From an uncultured Bacilli bacterium (GTDB lineage Bacteria > Bacillota_I > Bacilli_A > RF39 > UBA660): a stretch of DNA of 64,000 nucleotides. Below, one piece after another: positions 26,867-36,458 of this stretch (position 1 is the stretch's first letter; each line of letters opens with the position of its first letter). Location: contig CANRAH010000005.1 of NCBI GenBank assembly GCA_947628565.1, forward strand, positions 22,614 through 86,613, given 5' to 3'. The notes beneath the pieces were generated by a model. It was given only the letters and a program-made list of their open reading frames with translations, did not search any database and had not been told where the DNA came from. The position numbers and the translations under genes are program-made.

Positions 26867-28574
26867 TATCTTCGTTTTCTTCCTCTTCAATATCTTGTTT
26901 CGAATTAGTAACTACCGTTATTGTAATTGATGTACCTTCTCTTACTTCATCTCCAACGGCTCTTGATTGAAGGATAATTGTTCCTTCTATGAAATTATTA
27001 TCTTCTTCTGATCTAAATATACAAGTTATTTTATTGTCATCACAAAATTGTTGTACCAAATCTTTCGTATAAGTTCCATCTGTAAAATCTGGATATACAG
27101 ATATAAGAACAGCATAAACAAGCTCTATTACATCGTTATTTTTTTGTAATCTAGCTCCTTCTTCAACACTTTGTGATATTATAGTATTTTCATCTATATT
27201 ATCATCTTTTGTTACTTTCTTTGGAGTAGTTACAACTCTTATATTTTGTTCTTCTAAATATGCCTTTATAGTTTCTAAATTCTTACCTTCATAATTTTCT
27301 ACTAAAACTGTATCTTCGTATGAAGAAACTTTTATAATTACTGAATTACCTTCTTTTAGTTTCGTATTTGATTTGGGGCTTGAAGATACAACCAATCCTT
27401 CTTCAACTTCCTCATCAAATACATATTGTACATCGCAAGAAAGACCAACGGCTTTTATTTTTTTACACGCATCTTTTTCGGTTAATCCAACAAGTTCATC
27501 AGGAACATAAACTGCTTTTGTTTTTTTTGATGAAAATACCCATATAAACCCTAATCCAAGTAATAATATTATAACACATACAGTGCCTATTATTTTTAAA
27601 GCCATGTTAATTCTTTTATCAGATTTATCTAAATCTTCTTCATCGCTTTTATCCTTTTTGTTTCCTTTTAATTCTAATTTTGTTATAGTTTTTGTATTTT
27701 CTAAATTTTGTTCTGGATTAGAATAAACCATTCTTTCTTCATTAGATCTTTCAGGATTTAAACAAGTTTTTAAATCCTCATACATTTCAGATACACTATC
27801 ATATCTGTTCTTAGGATTTTTAGCACATGCTTTAAGTATTATATTCTCTACACTTTGTGGAATATCAGGATTAATCTTACAAACACTTGGAATCGGTTCT
27901 TTCATATGTTTAATTGCTATTTCAACCGCATTATCACCTTTAAATGGAACTTTGCCAGTTAAAAGTTCAAACATAAGTATACCAAGAGAATATATATCAC
28001 TTTTAATAGTTGAACCACTACCACTTGCTTGTTCAGGTGGTAAATAATGTACAGAGCCCATGACTGAATTTGTTTGAGTAAGCTCATTACTATTCAAAGC
28101 CATAGCTATACCAAAGTCTGTAATTTTTACCCTTCCATCTTCTAAAATCATGACATTTTGGGGTTTTATATCTCTATGAATTATGTAACTATCGTGCGCA
28201 CAAGCTATACCACTTGCAAGTTGCAACATTATATCTATAGCTTCTGTTAAATTAAGTGGTCCTCTTCTTTTTATTAAACTTTTTAAGGTCTTACCATTTA
28301 CATATTCCATAATGATAAAGTATCTACCATTATCTTCACCTACATCATATACCTCTACAATATTAGGGTGCCTAAGTGAACTGGCTGAATTGGCTTCTCT
28401 TTGAAATCTTCTTACGAATTTTTCATCATCAGCTAAATCCCCTCTAAGTATTTTGACTGCAACTTCCCTTTCAAGTATTGTATCCCATGCAAGATACACA
28501 TTTGCCATTCCACCTTCACCAATTGATTTTATAATCTTATATCGATTATCAATAAGTTCCCCTTTATTAATCAT
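26859..28574 (-). CDS. prkC: PASTA-domain serine/threonine protein kinase PrkC
   Basis: 571 aa. Kinase domain at about 10-270 with GEGGMANVYLAWD, catalytic Lys in VAVKILRGD, HRDIKPQNVMI and DFGIAMAL; the juxtamembrane acidic/basic linker leads to one transmembrane helix (about 337-358). Three PASTA repeats lie outside (about 365-555). Senses muropeptide/lipid II and controls wall metabolism and translation. Partner phosphatase PrpC is encoded directly upstream with an 8-bp overlap. Confidence 0.95.
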   Translation of the reverse strand: MINKGELIDNRYKIIKSIGEGGMANVYLAWDTILEREVAVKILRGDLADDEKFVRRFQREANSASSLRHPNIVEVYDVGEDNGRYFIIMEYVNGKTLKSLIKRRGPLNLTEAIDIMLQLASGIACAHDSYIIHRDIKPQNVMILEDGRVKITDFGIAMALNSNELTQTNSVMGSVHYLPPEQASGSGSTIKSDIYSLGILMFELLTGKVPFKGDNAVEIAIKHMKEPIPSVCKINPDIPQSVENIILKACAKNPKNRYDSVSEMYEDLKTCLNPERSNEERMVYSNPEQNLENTKTITKLELKGNKKDKSDEEDLDKSDKRINMALKIIGTVCVIILLLGLGFIWVFSSKKTKAVYVPDELVGLTEKDACKKIKAVGLSCDVQYVFDEEVEEGLVVSSSPKSNTKLKEGNSVIIKVSSYEDTVLVENYEGKNLETIKAYLEEQNIRVVTTPKKVTKDDNIDENTIISQSVEEGARLQKNNDVIELVYAVLISVYPDFTDGTYTKDLVQQFCDDNKITCIFRSEEDNNFIEGTIILQSRAVGDEVREGTSITITVVTNSKQDIEEEENEDNE

Positions 28575-29313
28575 GACTTTCCTCCTTATTAATCTCTAAG
28601 TAAGCTACCGATATATTATCAGTCCCACCACGATTATTTGCTTTAAAAACTAATTTTTCTAATCTATCCTTAATAGAAGTATTTTCAGATAGAACTTTAG
28701 CTATTTGAACATCATCTAACATATTTGTAAGCCCATCACTGCACAAAAATATTCCATCTATATTAAGTTCTACACTAAATATATCCATCTCAACATTAGG
28801 ACTAGATCCAAGTGCTTTCATAAGCACATTTTTTTTAGGATGATTTTTTGCTTCTTCTGGAGTAAGCTCACCACTTTTTACAAGTAAATTTACTAGCGTA
28901 TGATCTATTGTTATCTTATGTAATTTTTTGTTTTTAAATATATATCCTGATGAATCTCCAATATTGCCTATAAGTAAGAATGAGTTAGTTAAAACAGCAA
29001 GCACTATAGTTGTTCCCATACCTTCACTTTCGCTGTGCTCCTTTTCATATTTAAATATTTGAGCATTAGCCTCGCTTACTGTACTTTGAATCCAATTAAT
29101 AGCATCTTCCTTGTTTCCAACACTACTTATATTTGTAAATCTATCGCATATTAAATTTAAAGCTATTGATGATGCTATTTCACCATCTTTATGACCACCC
29201 ATACCATCAGCCACTATAAGAAGTTTTTCACCTTGCATATTTTCACATATGCATACACTATCTTCATTTCTTAATCTGACTTTTCCTGGATCAGTTATAT
29301 AATAATATTCCAT
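28567..29313 (-). CDS. prpC: PP2C-type protein phosphatase PrpC
   Basis: 248 aa from MEYYYITDPG, preceded by GGAGGTGTAAGT. PP2C metal-binding residues are in VRLRNEDS, VADGMGGHKDGE, GDSSGYIF and SDGLTNML, GGTDNISVAYLE. Dephosphorylates PrkC targets. Overlaps prkC by 8 bp, and its start lies 3 bp before the rlmN stop. Confidence 0.95.
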   Translation of the reverse strand: MEYYYITDPGKVRLRNEDSVCICENMQGEKLLIVADGMGGHKDGEIASSIALNLICDRFTNISSVGNKEDAINWIQSTVSEANAQIFKYEKEHSESEGMGTTIVLAVLTNSFLLIGNIGDSSGYIFKNKKLHKITIDHTLVNLLVKSGELTPEEAKNHPKKNVLMKALGSSPNVEMDIFSVELNIDGIFLCSDGLTNMLDDVQIAKVLSENTSIKDRLEKLVFKANNRGGTDNISVAYLEINKEESHD

Positions 29314-29315
29314 AC

Positions 29316-30338
29316 TTACACCTCCAGATAATGTGAACGCAATTGTCCACAAGCAGCATTAACTTTGCTACCGAATTCCCTTCTAATTGTTACACCTATA
29401 TTGTTTTTCTTCAAAACATCATAAAATGCTAAAATAGAATCTTTACTACTCTTTTTATATTCTATATGACTTGTCTCATTATATGGTATTAAATTGACAT
29501 AACAATTTATTCCTTTAAGTAAAGAAGAAAGTTTTAATGCACATTCTTTTGAATCATTTATATCTTTTAACATTATATATTCAAAAGTAACTCTTCTATT
29601 TGTCTTATTTATATAATATTTAACAGCATCAATAATTTCTTCTATTTTATACACTTTATTAATATTCATAATAGAATCCCTTATTTCGTTAGTTGGAGCA
29701 TGAAGACTTATAGCTAAATTAACTTGCTTATCGAAATTTGCAAATTCTTTTATTTTAGGAACTATACCACAAGTTGACACCGTAATATGTCTACTTCCAA
29801 TATCAAGTCCTTTACCTGAATTTACAATATCTATAAACTTTATTACATTATCATAATTATCAAAGGGTTCTCCTATTCCCATTAAAACTATATGTGTAAT
29901 TTTTTTACTAATATCTTTACCAACCATAAGTATTTGAAGGACCATTTCGTATGTTTTTAAATTTCTAACTTTTTTAAGCCTACCACTTTCACAGAATTTG
30001 CACCCCATATTACATCCTACCTGTGTTGATATGCAAATACTTGTACCATAATCATGGTACATAACAACAGCTTCAACTTTTTCATTATCATCTAACTCAA
30101 ATAAATATTTACTAACATCTACATCTTCTTTTTTATCTATTATTTTAAGTTTTCCAAAATAAAAATCTTGTTTTAACATATTAATAGTTTCCTTTGAAAC
30201 ATTTCTCATATCATCAAAACTATTAATACCCTTTTTATAAACCCAATCGAATACTTGAACAGCCTTAAATTTTTTATTGTTTTTATCTAAAAAATATCTC
30301 TCGAGTTCCTCAAGTGTTACTCCATATATATTATTCAT
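29316..30338 (-). CDS. rlmN: Dual-specificity 23S/tRNA adenine-C2 methyltransferase RlmN
   Basis: 340-aa radical-SAM enzyme. The cluster motif CNMGCKFC (CX3CX2C) is at about residues 109-116; the C-terminal catalytic Cys is in AACGQLR (about 331). N-terminal accessory domain FDWVYKKGINSFDDM is typical. Methylates A2503 of 23S rRNA and A37 of some tRNAs. First gene of the signalling operon with its own promoter. Confidence 0.96.
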   Translation of the reverse strand: MNNIYGVTLEELERYFLDKNNKKFKAVQVFDWVYKKGINSFDDMRNVSKETINMLKQDFYFGKLKIIDKKEDVDVSKYLFELDDNEKVEAVVMYHDYGTSICISTQVGCNMGCKFCESGRLKKVRNLKTYEMVLQILMVGKDISKKITHIVLMGIGEPFDNYDNVIKFIDIVNSGKGLDIGSRHITVSTCGIVPKIKEFANFDKQVNLAISLHAPTNEIRDSIMNINKVYKIEEIIDAVKYYINKTNRRVTFEYIMLKDINDSKECALKLSSLLKGINCYVNLIPYNETSHIEYKKSSKDSILAFYDVLKKNNIGVTIRREFGSKVNAACGQLRSHYLEV

Positions 30339-30354
30339 AATTACACCTATAACA

Positions 30355-30382
30355 ATTATATCAAAAATAACTATAAAGTCAA
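30355..30382 (-). promoter_or_regulatory. Promoter of rlmN-prpC-prkC-rsgA-rpe
   Basis: -35 TTGACT (30377-30382), 16-bp spacer ending in TGA, -10 TATAAT (30355-30360): an extended -10 promoter close to the rlmN ATG. Confidence 0.7.
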
Positions 30383-30401
30383 ACTTTAAATATAAAATAA
30401 A

Positions 30402-30433
30402 GAAAAAAATATTTACTTTAAAAATAAATATTT
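30402..30433 (-). terminator. Terminator after CmpB-like gene
   Basis: Stem AAATATTTA / TAAATATTT with a 9-nt loop followed by TTTTCTTTATTTT on the minus strand, just after the stop of the upstream gene. Confidence 0.65.
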
Positions 30434-30438
30434 TAAGT

Positions 30439-31065
30439 TCAAAGTTTAAATTTTACATATCGTATACCAAACGATTTATATATACTAGATGCCCTAGGTA
30501 ATCCAAAAATTCTAGCAAATATTAAATTGTAAAATTCATCTATTAGTACAATAGATAAAAGAGTAACACATATTGCTATAAAAACTTTGTTTTTTATATG
30601 CTTTGCTAAATAAAAACAAAATGGTACTATAACATACATAAGTAAAAGCCCTGAAAGTCCAAAAAATAGTACACTTCTAAGACATACAAAACCATTAATA
30701 TTTCCAAAGTTTAATATCTCTTCATTATAATTCCAATATCTATCTTTACATATAAGATATATACCTAATCCTGAAAAATATTCAAGTAAACCACATGTAA
30801 AAGTACTTACTAAAAATACTTTAAATGGCTTTTTCCTTATTTTATATGTTAAAAAATATATTAAAACGGCACCAATAGCATAAATATTTATCCAAGGTAA
30901 AAAATTACCTCCTCTATAATAGAAATACTTCATACCTCCATTAAAATAATAGAAGATAAATTCATATATAAATCCAAAGAAGCCACTTATAACTATTATT
31001 AAACTTATTATTGCAAACATCGTCTTTTTATCAAAAGAATGTTTATTTTCTATATAATTTTTCAT
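30439..31065 (-). CDS. CmpB-type integral membrane protein (putative ABC transporter permease family)
   Basis: 208 aa with six predicted membrane spans. The conserved blocks of the PF06541-type family are visible: GFFGFIYEFIFYYF, INIYAIGAVLIYFL, GLLEYFSGLGIYLI followed by RYWNYNEE, and NINGFVCLRSVLFFGLSGLL. Function is poorly known; the permease name is historical. 28 bp downstream of the LytM-type hydrolase gene, so probably one operon. Confidence 0.8.
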   Translation of the reverse strand: MKNYIENKHSFDKKTMFAIISLIIVISGFFGFIYEFIFYYFNGGMKYFYYRGGNFLPWINIYAIGAVLIYFLTYKIRKKPFKVFLVSTFTCGLLEYFSGLGIYLICKDRYWNYNEEILNFGNINGFVCLRSVLFFGLSGLLLMYVIVPFCFYLAKHIKNKVFIAICVTLLSIVLIDEFYNLIFARIFGLPRASSIYKSFGIRYVKFKL

Positions 31066-31093
31066 ATTTCACTCCAATAAATTATTAAATAAA

Positions 31094-32317
31094 TTACCTG
31101 CCAGAAAAATATTGTCCTCTAGCTGGAAAATTTAAAATGTTTCTTGGATCAAAAGATCTTGATTGAAAATCAGAGTACCAAAAATAATCTGTCATATATA
31201 AGCCTGTTCCCATTTGCAAATGCAAATGAGCTCCAGTTGAGCAACCATCCCAAGTCTCTATACTAGGAACACCACCTGAATATGCAATAACTGTATCTTT
31301 AGTTACAGCTTGACCAACTGATACATTGATAGAAGATAAATGGAAATAACTTGATGTATATTTTTTACCATTAACAACATGTGCAATATATACCATATTT
31401 CCGCCACAAGAACTTTTTCTAGTTATTTTGACAACTATTCCGTCTGCTATTGAATATACTTTAGTACCATGACTTACTCCAATATCAATTCCATAATGAA
31501 AAGATGAACCATAATAAGATGAATATCCATAATTTGCATTTACTCTACCAGATGTAACTGGCATATAGAATCCAGATGAATTTGGAACAAAACTACCACT
31601 ACTTGAATTATTTGGGTGATTATATCTATATTGACAATCATTTAAATCCTCTGTTTGACTACATTTATAAGTATTTTCATAAGTATTAATCATTTGTTTT
31701 AAATCAGAAATTTCACTTTTTATATCAATACTTGCATCTGAAATATTTTTTAAATCATTTCCAAGTTTACTTAATTGTTCAGAAAGTTCATCTTCAAGAT
31801 TGTTTAACGAAACTTGCTTTGATGCTAATTCACTTATTTTTTGCTTATTTTGATTTGTTAAATTATTATATTCATTTATTTTACTTTGACAATAACTAGC
31901 TAATTGTTCAGAAACAGCTAAACGATAAATAAAGTCCGTAAAATTAGCTGCGTTAAATACATATTCTAAATAAAGATTATTTGAACTTGATAATTGATAA
32001 TAATTTATTATAAGTTTTATATCTTCTTGCATATTATCTATTTTTGAAGATAATTCTTTTATTTCTTGATCTAACGTACTTATATCATTTTGTATTTGAC
32101 TCTTCTCTCTATTTAAAGAATCTATTTTTTTATTTATAGTTTGTATTTCCGATTCTGTTTTATTTTTATCTGCCTCATTATTATTATATTTAGCCTCAGC
32201 ATCACTTAATTCTTTTTTTAAATCACCTAAAGTTTTAGCTTGTATGTTTGTTTTACACATAAAAATCAAAATTAATGTGATTATAATACTAAATATGTAA
32301 CGAAAATAATTTTTCAT
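31094..32317 (-). CDS. EnvC/LytM-type murein hydrolase with coiled coil
   Basis: 407 aa from MKNYFRYIFS, set by TTTGGAGGTTTCA. Signal peptide at about 1-28 (cleavage near IQA), long coiled coil (about 30-230), then an M23 peptidase domain (about 265-400) with intact zinc motifs HYGIDIGV (HxxxD) and HLHLQMG (HxH). Secreted; cleaves cross-links in peptidoglycan or activates amidases at division. Confidence 0.92.
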   Translation of the reverse strand: MKNYFRYIFSIIITLILIFMCKTNIQAKTLGDLKKELSDAEAKYNNNEADKNKTESEIQTINKKIDSLNREKSQIQNDISTLDQEIKELSSKIDNMQEDIKLIINYYQLSSSNNLYLEYVFNAANFTDFIYRLAVSEQLASYCQSKINEYNNLTNQNKQKISELASKQVSLNNLEDELSEQLSKLGNDLKNISDASIDIKSEISDLKQMINTYENTYKCSQTEDLNDCQYRYNHPNNSSSGSFVPNSSGFYMPVTSGRVNANYGYSSYYGSSFHYGIDIGVSHGTKVYSIADGIVVKITRKSSCGGNMVYIAHVVNGKKYTSSYFHLSSINVSVGQAVTKDTVIAYSGGVPSIETWDGCSTGAHLHLQMGTGLYMTDYFWYSDFQSRSFDPRNILNFPARGQYFSGR

Positions 32318-32355
32318 TGAAACCTCCAAAGATTTAATACATACTCCCTACTTAA

Positions 32356-32383
32356 TTATATCATGATCGATATTAAAAACAAT
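32356..32383 (-). promoter_or_regulatory. Promoter of LytM-type hydrolase gene
   Basis: -35 TTGTTT (32378-32383), 16-bp spacer ending in TGA, -10 TATAAT (32356-32361). Extended -10 type. Confidence 0.6.
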
Positions 32384-32453
32384 GAAAATTTATTGAAAAT
32401 TATATTAAATTTTATTTATTAAACAAAATGACCTCGTGTAAAAATATATTTTA

Positions 32454-33167
32454 CTACTTACAATAATTTATTAATTCTATAATGGTTGGATTACTATTTT
32501 TACTAACCACCCAATATTCATTCTTTTCATCAAAGTTGCATCTATAAACATCGTAAAATGGTGTATCATAATATATAACATTACCAGTAGTAGTTGTTCT
32601 AATTCTAAACATTGGAGCTTCATCATTCATTTTTACATTTACATAATCAGTAAATAATAAAATCATCATTGAGATAGTAAAAATAATTATTAATAAAAAC
32701 AATCGTTTATACCATTTAATTGGATGTAATAGTCTTGAAATTCCAACCATAAATACCAATATTCCCAAAACAGAATAAATAGAACCCCAACTACTTTCAC
32801 TTGGAAAAATCATAATTGCTGACATAGATATAAATAATCCAAATATAACTAAAATTAAAAATATTAAAATTTTATACTTATTTAATTTATTTAAAGAATA
32901 ATCTATAGTATTTACAATATTTTCATCAAATTTTATTTTATCATTAACTTTTTCATCTATTTTTTTACCACTTAATAATTCATTAATTGAAATACAAAGT
33001 ATTTCACATAGTGGTTTAAATAATGATAGATCTGGCATATTTTTACCAGTTTCCCAATTACTTACCGAGCGGTCTGTTACACCTAATTGTTCTGCTAAAT
33101 CTGATTGAGTTATTCCTTTTGCTTTTCTACATTCAGCAATAAATTTTCCAATACGTTCTTGATCCAT
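32454..33167 (-). CDS. XRE-family regulator with C-terminal membrane region
   Basis: 237 aa from MDQERIGKFIAE. HTH_3 domain at about 5-60 (KAKGITQSDLAEQLGVTDRS, then WETGKNMPDLS). It is followed by three or four membrane helices (about 95-175) and a short outer tail. Such membrane-tethered XRE proteins are common in gut Firmicutes and often regulate a neighbouring transporter or stress gene; target not evident here. Confidence 0.85.
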   Translation of the reverse strand: MDQERIGKFIAECRKAKGITQSDLAEQLGVTDRSVSNWETGKNMPDLSLFKPLCEILCISINELLSGKKIDEKVNDKIKFDENIVNTIDYSLNKLNKYKILIFLILVIFGLFISMSAIMIFPSESSWGSIYSVLGILVFMVGISRLLHPIKWYKRLFLLIIIFTISMMILLFTDYVNVKMNDEAPMFRIRTTTTGNVIYYDTPFYDVYRCNFDEKNEYWVVSKNSNPTIIELINYCK

Positions 33168-33367
33168 AATTTTCACTCCTTTCATCAACATATTTTATAG
33201 TGAAAAAATATGTTTGAACACGAAACAAAGCTTGAGTCCTTTTTTTATAATTACTTTTAACTAACTATAAATATTCTATCACTAAATATTGATAGTTTAT
33301 ACATTACATTTAAACATAATAAAAAGTTATGATGAAAATTTATCATAACTTTTCAAATATATGGCTA

Positions 33368-33613
33368 TTATGCAAGAATTCTTATATAATTCTTTATTTC
33401 CCTTTCCGTAAGTATTTTACCTTGACTTATAACCTTTTCATCTATTATTAGTATTGGGGTATTCGATGCATTATAGCTTTTTAAAGATTTGTCATCATCT
33501 ATAATTTCAATTTCAAAATTAGAATTTATTTTTTCTTGATCCAAAACTTTTTTTACATTTTTTAACAATTTAATTCTATTACTAGAATTTTTACCAATAA
33601 CTTTTATTTTCAT
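33368..33613 (-). CDS. Thioredoxin/glutaredoxin-like small protein lacking the CXXC motif
   Basis: 81 aa. Reads as a redox-active-disulphide-2 (thioredoxin_3) fold: MKIKVIGKNSSNRIKLLKNV, then SNTPILIIDEKVISQGKI with the cis-Pro (TP) loop and the C-terminal helix. The position of the usual CXXC is occupied by SSNR and there is no Cys anywhere, so it cannot do thiol chemistry. It may be a binding or pseudo-redox protein. Family call moderate. Confidence 0.6.
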   Translation of the reverse strand: MKIKVIGKNSSNRIKLLKNVKKVLDQEKINSNFEIEIIDDDKSLKSYNASNTPILIIDEKVISQGKILTEREIKNYIRILA

Positions 33614-33831
33614 AAAATCTCTCCTTTATTTAATTTTATTTTATAGAATTATAAATTTATTACATTATCACCTTCTTTATAGATTATATTATATCTTTTA
33701 AATGTTAAAAATTTGTTAAAATTTTGTAAAATTTTTATAAAAAGCCACAAATATTATAATTGTGATCATAATTAATACTAACTATTTAGTATTTCTAATA
33801 TCAAATTTTCAATTTAATAATTTATTTTTTA

Positions 33832-33869
33832 CATTTAAAAAGTGAAATAAAATTATTTTATTTCACTTT
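33832..33869 (-). terminator. Terminator of EEP-family gene
   Basis: 15-bp perfect palindrome AAAGTGAAATAAAAT / ATTTTATTTCACTTT covering the gene's stop, followed by TTTAAATG on the minus strand. Confidence 0.7.
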
Positions 33870-34658
33870 AACATCAGTATATACACCCTTATGATCTGTT
33901 ACTTTATCTAACATATCATCATCTATTAATCCTGCATTTTGTATTTCCCAATTTTTAGGAATAAATATATGATCTATAGCAGTTTTATTATCAAACTTAT
34001 CTGCATTCGTTTTATCGTTAACTTCTACCCTTTTTAATCCTAATTTATCCAACGCATGTATAAATTCATCAAAATGGCTATCTGTGCCTACTTCCATATT
34101 AAAATCTCCAGTTAAAACTATTGGATAGTCTTTGCTTAATATCTTTATTATATCATAAATATTTTTCAATTGCTTTATCTGGATATTCTTTAGCTGATAA
34201 TCTAAATGTGTATTTACTGCATATATATTACCAATACTTTCATCTTTTATTTCAGCAATAGTAATAATTCTAGGCATAATAGATCCTTTTTTTAAACTTT
34301 CTAATAAATCCTTGGGATTATTAGGAAACCAAGGCAATAAATTAGTTGTCGTTGTTAATACATCTTTATTTGTTATTATAGAGTTATTCTCGTTAAAAGA
34401 TTCTATTACACCTATATTTTTAACTAATTTAGAACTACCATATCTATACTCACCATACAATTTATATGTTTTTAAATGATTTAGTAGTCTTTTAGAAAAT
34501 ACCCTAGTAAGTTCTTGTGTACCTAGAAAATAATACCCTGTTTTTTCTATATGATTAGCAAGTATTTGCGCATTATCTAATCCATCAGAAGTTAATCCTC
34601 CGGTTCTATTAGTTTTGCTGTTTTGTGTATTTAAAGTTCCTATTTTTATAGTAGACAT
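33858..34658 (-). CDS. Endonuclease/exonuclease/phosphatase (EEP) family protein
   Basis: 266 aa. All EEP active-site blocks are in order: GTLNTQN (about 7), GTQEL (about 46), VNTHLDY (about 166), LTGDFNME (about 195), AIDHIFIP (about 233) and VTDHKGV (about 253). No signal peptide, so cytoplasmic. Substrate could be DNA, RNA or a phosphoester; not determinable from sequence. Monocistronic. Confidence 0.88.
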   Translation of the reverse strand: MSTIKIGTLNTQNSKTNRTGGLTSDGLDNAQILANHIEKTGYYFLGTQELTRVFSKRLLNHLKTYKLYGEYRYGSSKLVKNIGVIESFNENNSIITNKDVLTTTTNLLPWFPNNPKDLLESLKKGSIMPRIITIAEIKDESIGNIYAVNTHLDYQLKNIQIKQLKNIYDIIKILSKDYPIVLTGDFNMEVGTDSHFDEFIHALDKLGLKRVEVNDKTNADKFDNKTAIDHIFIPKNWEIQNAGLIDDDMLDKVTDHKGVYTDVKVK

Positions 34659-34963
34659 AAATGTCCCTCCGATAAGTAATTATAGCATATCCTAAACTAT
34701 TATTCAAATAACATAATTTACTACAACTAAAACTAATCAAAATACCGTACTGAATTTATATATGCCTTGTTTGATCGAATATAGTTATAATGCGTATACT
34801 TTTTAACAAATCATTTGTCATTTGATAAATAATTAGCTACATATCGTTTTTCCATACATAAAATTTATTAGAATCTAACATTTGTTGGAATACACATTTT
34901 TTAGGCTTTTTAGTTTTCTTATAAAAAGAGTCACATTTCAAATTTTAATGCTTTTATAGAGTA
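34659..34963. other. 305-bp intergenic stretch without recognised feature
   Basis: Very AT-rich. I see no ORF with a ribosome site, no structured RNA motif and only weak promoter-like boxes. Confidence 0.5.
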
Positions 34964-35560
34964 TTATTTCAATTTATTAAATTTACTTACATATGGCTCA
35001 TATATTTCTTTATAATCATTTAAGGACTTATCTACATCAATCATATAATTTTGCATAATTGCATTATATTGTTCATCATCATAAAATTCATTAACTAATT
35101 TTCCACCTAATGAAACAATAGTTTTCCAAGACGCTAAATTATCTTTATTACAACTTAACATAGCATCTTTTATTCCATATTTTTGTAAAACCTTAAGTCC
35201 TAAATATAAATTTATTTTATTATATCCTTTTCCTCTTTCAGATGGTCTTATACCATAACCTATATGTCCACCCAATTTTTTTAATTTATCATTAAGAATT
35301 AAACGAATATTAATCATACCTACTATTTTATTATCATTTTCTCTTACCAAAAAATATGTTATTTTTGGTACTTTTTCTTCATTGGGTATCGTATTATAAT
35401 CTTCTTCTAATTTTTTTAACCAACCTTCATAATCATCTAAATATTTTTGAATGCCTCCACTACCATTAATATTAGAATTATATTTATAGTGCTCCTTAAT
35501 ATAATCAAGTGCGTCTTCCTTTCTTTCGATAGAGGGTGTTTCATATTTTAATTTTTCCAT
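34964..35560 (-). CDS. GNAT family N-acetyltransferase
   Basis: 198 aa. Acetyl-CoA-binding motif A is IGYGIRPSERGKGYNKINL (about residues 104-122); motif B region has LSCNKDNLASWKTIVSLGG. Resembles the RimJ/YjdJ-like group with an N-terminal extension. Substrate unknown. Preceded by AAAGGTGATAGT. Separate from the second acetyltransferase gene by 380 bp. Confidence 0.88.
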   Translation of the reverse strand: MEKLKYETPSIERKEDALDYIKEHYKYNSNINGSGGIQKYLDDYEGWLKKLEEDYNTIPNEEKVPKITYFLVRENDNKIVGMINIRLILNDKLKKLGGHIGYGIRPSERGKGYNKINLYLGLKVLQKYGIKDAMLSCNKDNLASWKTIVSLGGKLVNEFYDDEQYNAIMQNYMIDVDKSLNDYKEIYEPYVSKFNKLK

Positions 35561-35940
35561 ACTATCACCTTTTATTATTTCATTATATTTGTATTTTTCC
35601 TATATGATTTTATTATATCATACATTTTTATGAATAAAACACAAGTTTATTCTATAAAAAAGCTTCTATTGTGTGTATAATTTCTCACTATGTAGCTTGT
35701 AAAAATTTAATTATACATACTTGCATATTTAATAATTAATCTATCAAATATGTTTTTTCACTAACTCTTTTTGAATAAGTTTGCCTTTCTAACAAAAAAG
35801 TGCGGTATTATACTATATAAATAACTCCGTACTTTACGTGTAAATGTTTTAACTCATATAATGCTTATATCCTCTCACTTGTCATAATATTATTATAAAT
35901 TTTTTAAATGCCAATTTTTAAAGGATAAGTTATTTATTTT
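35561..35940. other. 380-bp intergenic stretch
   Basis: Holds no ORF I can support. The only structure is a 9-bp inverted repeat, AAAGTGCGG / CCGTACTTT (one G-U), around a 21-nt AT loop at about 35796-35836. Otherwise nothing recognised. Confidence 0.4.
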
Positions 35941-36432
35941 TCAAAGTTCAAATAAATATATATTTTCTAAATATTTATCTCTAAATAAACGATTTCCTAT
36001 ATATTTTCCACCAAGATGTTTATAAAAATCATTTGCTGGATTTCCATTTAAACATCCTATAATAATTTTTTTTATTCCATGATTTAATATTTTTTGAGTA
36101 GCATAATCATATAACAATTTACCATAACCATTTTTTTGATATTCCTTTAGTATATATAAAGAATGTATTTCAGCTGCATTTTCATATTCTTTATTTTCTA
36201 AAGTGAAATAAACCCATCCAATTATTTTATTATCTAACGTTAAAACATAATAATTTGACTGACTATTAATATTATTTTTTAGTCTTTCAGCATTTTCTGT
36301 TTCTCCATTTAATAAATTAGTTAATAAATCATCATCGACTATTCCTTTGTAAGTGGTATTCCAAACCGTAGCAATACAATGCGCTAATTCTTGTGAATCT
36401 TCTTTTTTTCTTTTTCTAATTATTGGTTTCAT
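35941..36432 (-). CDS. GNAT N-acetyltransferase next to retron RT (candidate retron effector)
   Basis: 163 aa. N-terminal IRKRKKEDSQELAHCIATVW, motif A LYILKEYQKNGYGKLLYDYA (about 107-126), then CLNGNPANDFYKHLGGKYIG, typical of GNAT enzymes. It starts 26 bp after the RT stop on the same strand with a GGGGAAATAAT site, so it is probably on the retron transcript. Retrons usually carry an effector gene beside the RT; whether this enzyme plays that part or is a chance neighbour is not shown. Confidence 0.85.
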   Translation of the reverse strand: MKPIIRKRKKEDSQELAHCIATVWNTTYKGIVDDDLLTNLLNGETENAERLKNNINSQSNYYVLTLDNKIIGWVYFTLENKEYENAAEIHSLYILKEYQKNGYGKLLYDYATQKILNHGIKKIIIGCLNGNPANDFYKHLGGKYIGNRLFRDKYLENIYLFEL

Positions 36433-36458
36433 ATTATTTCCCCTATTTATAAAATTAA

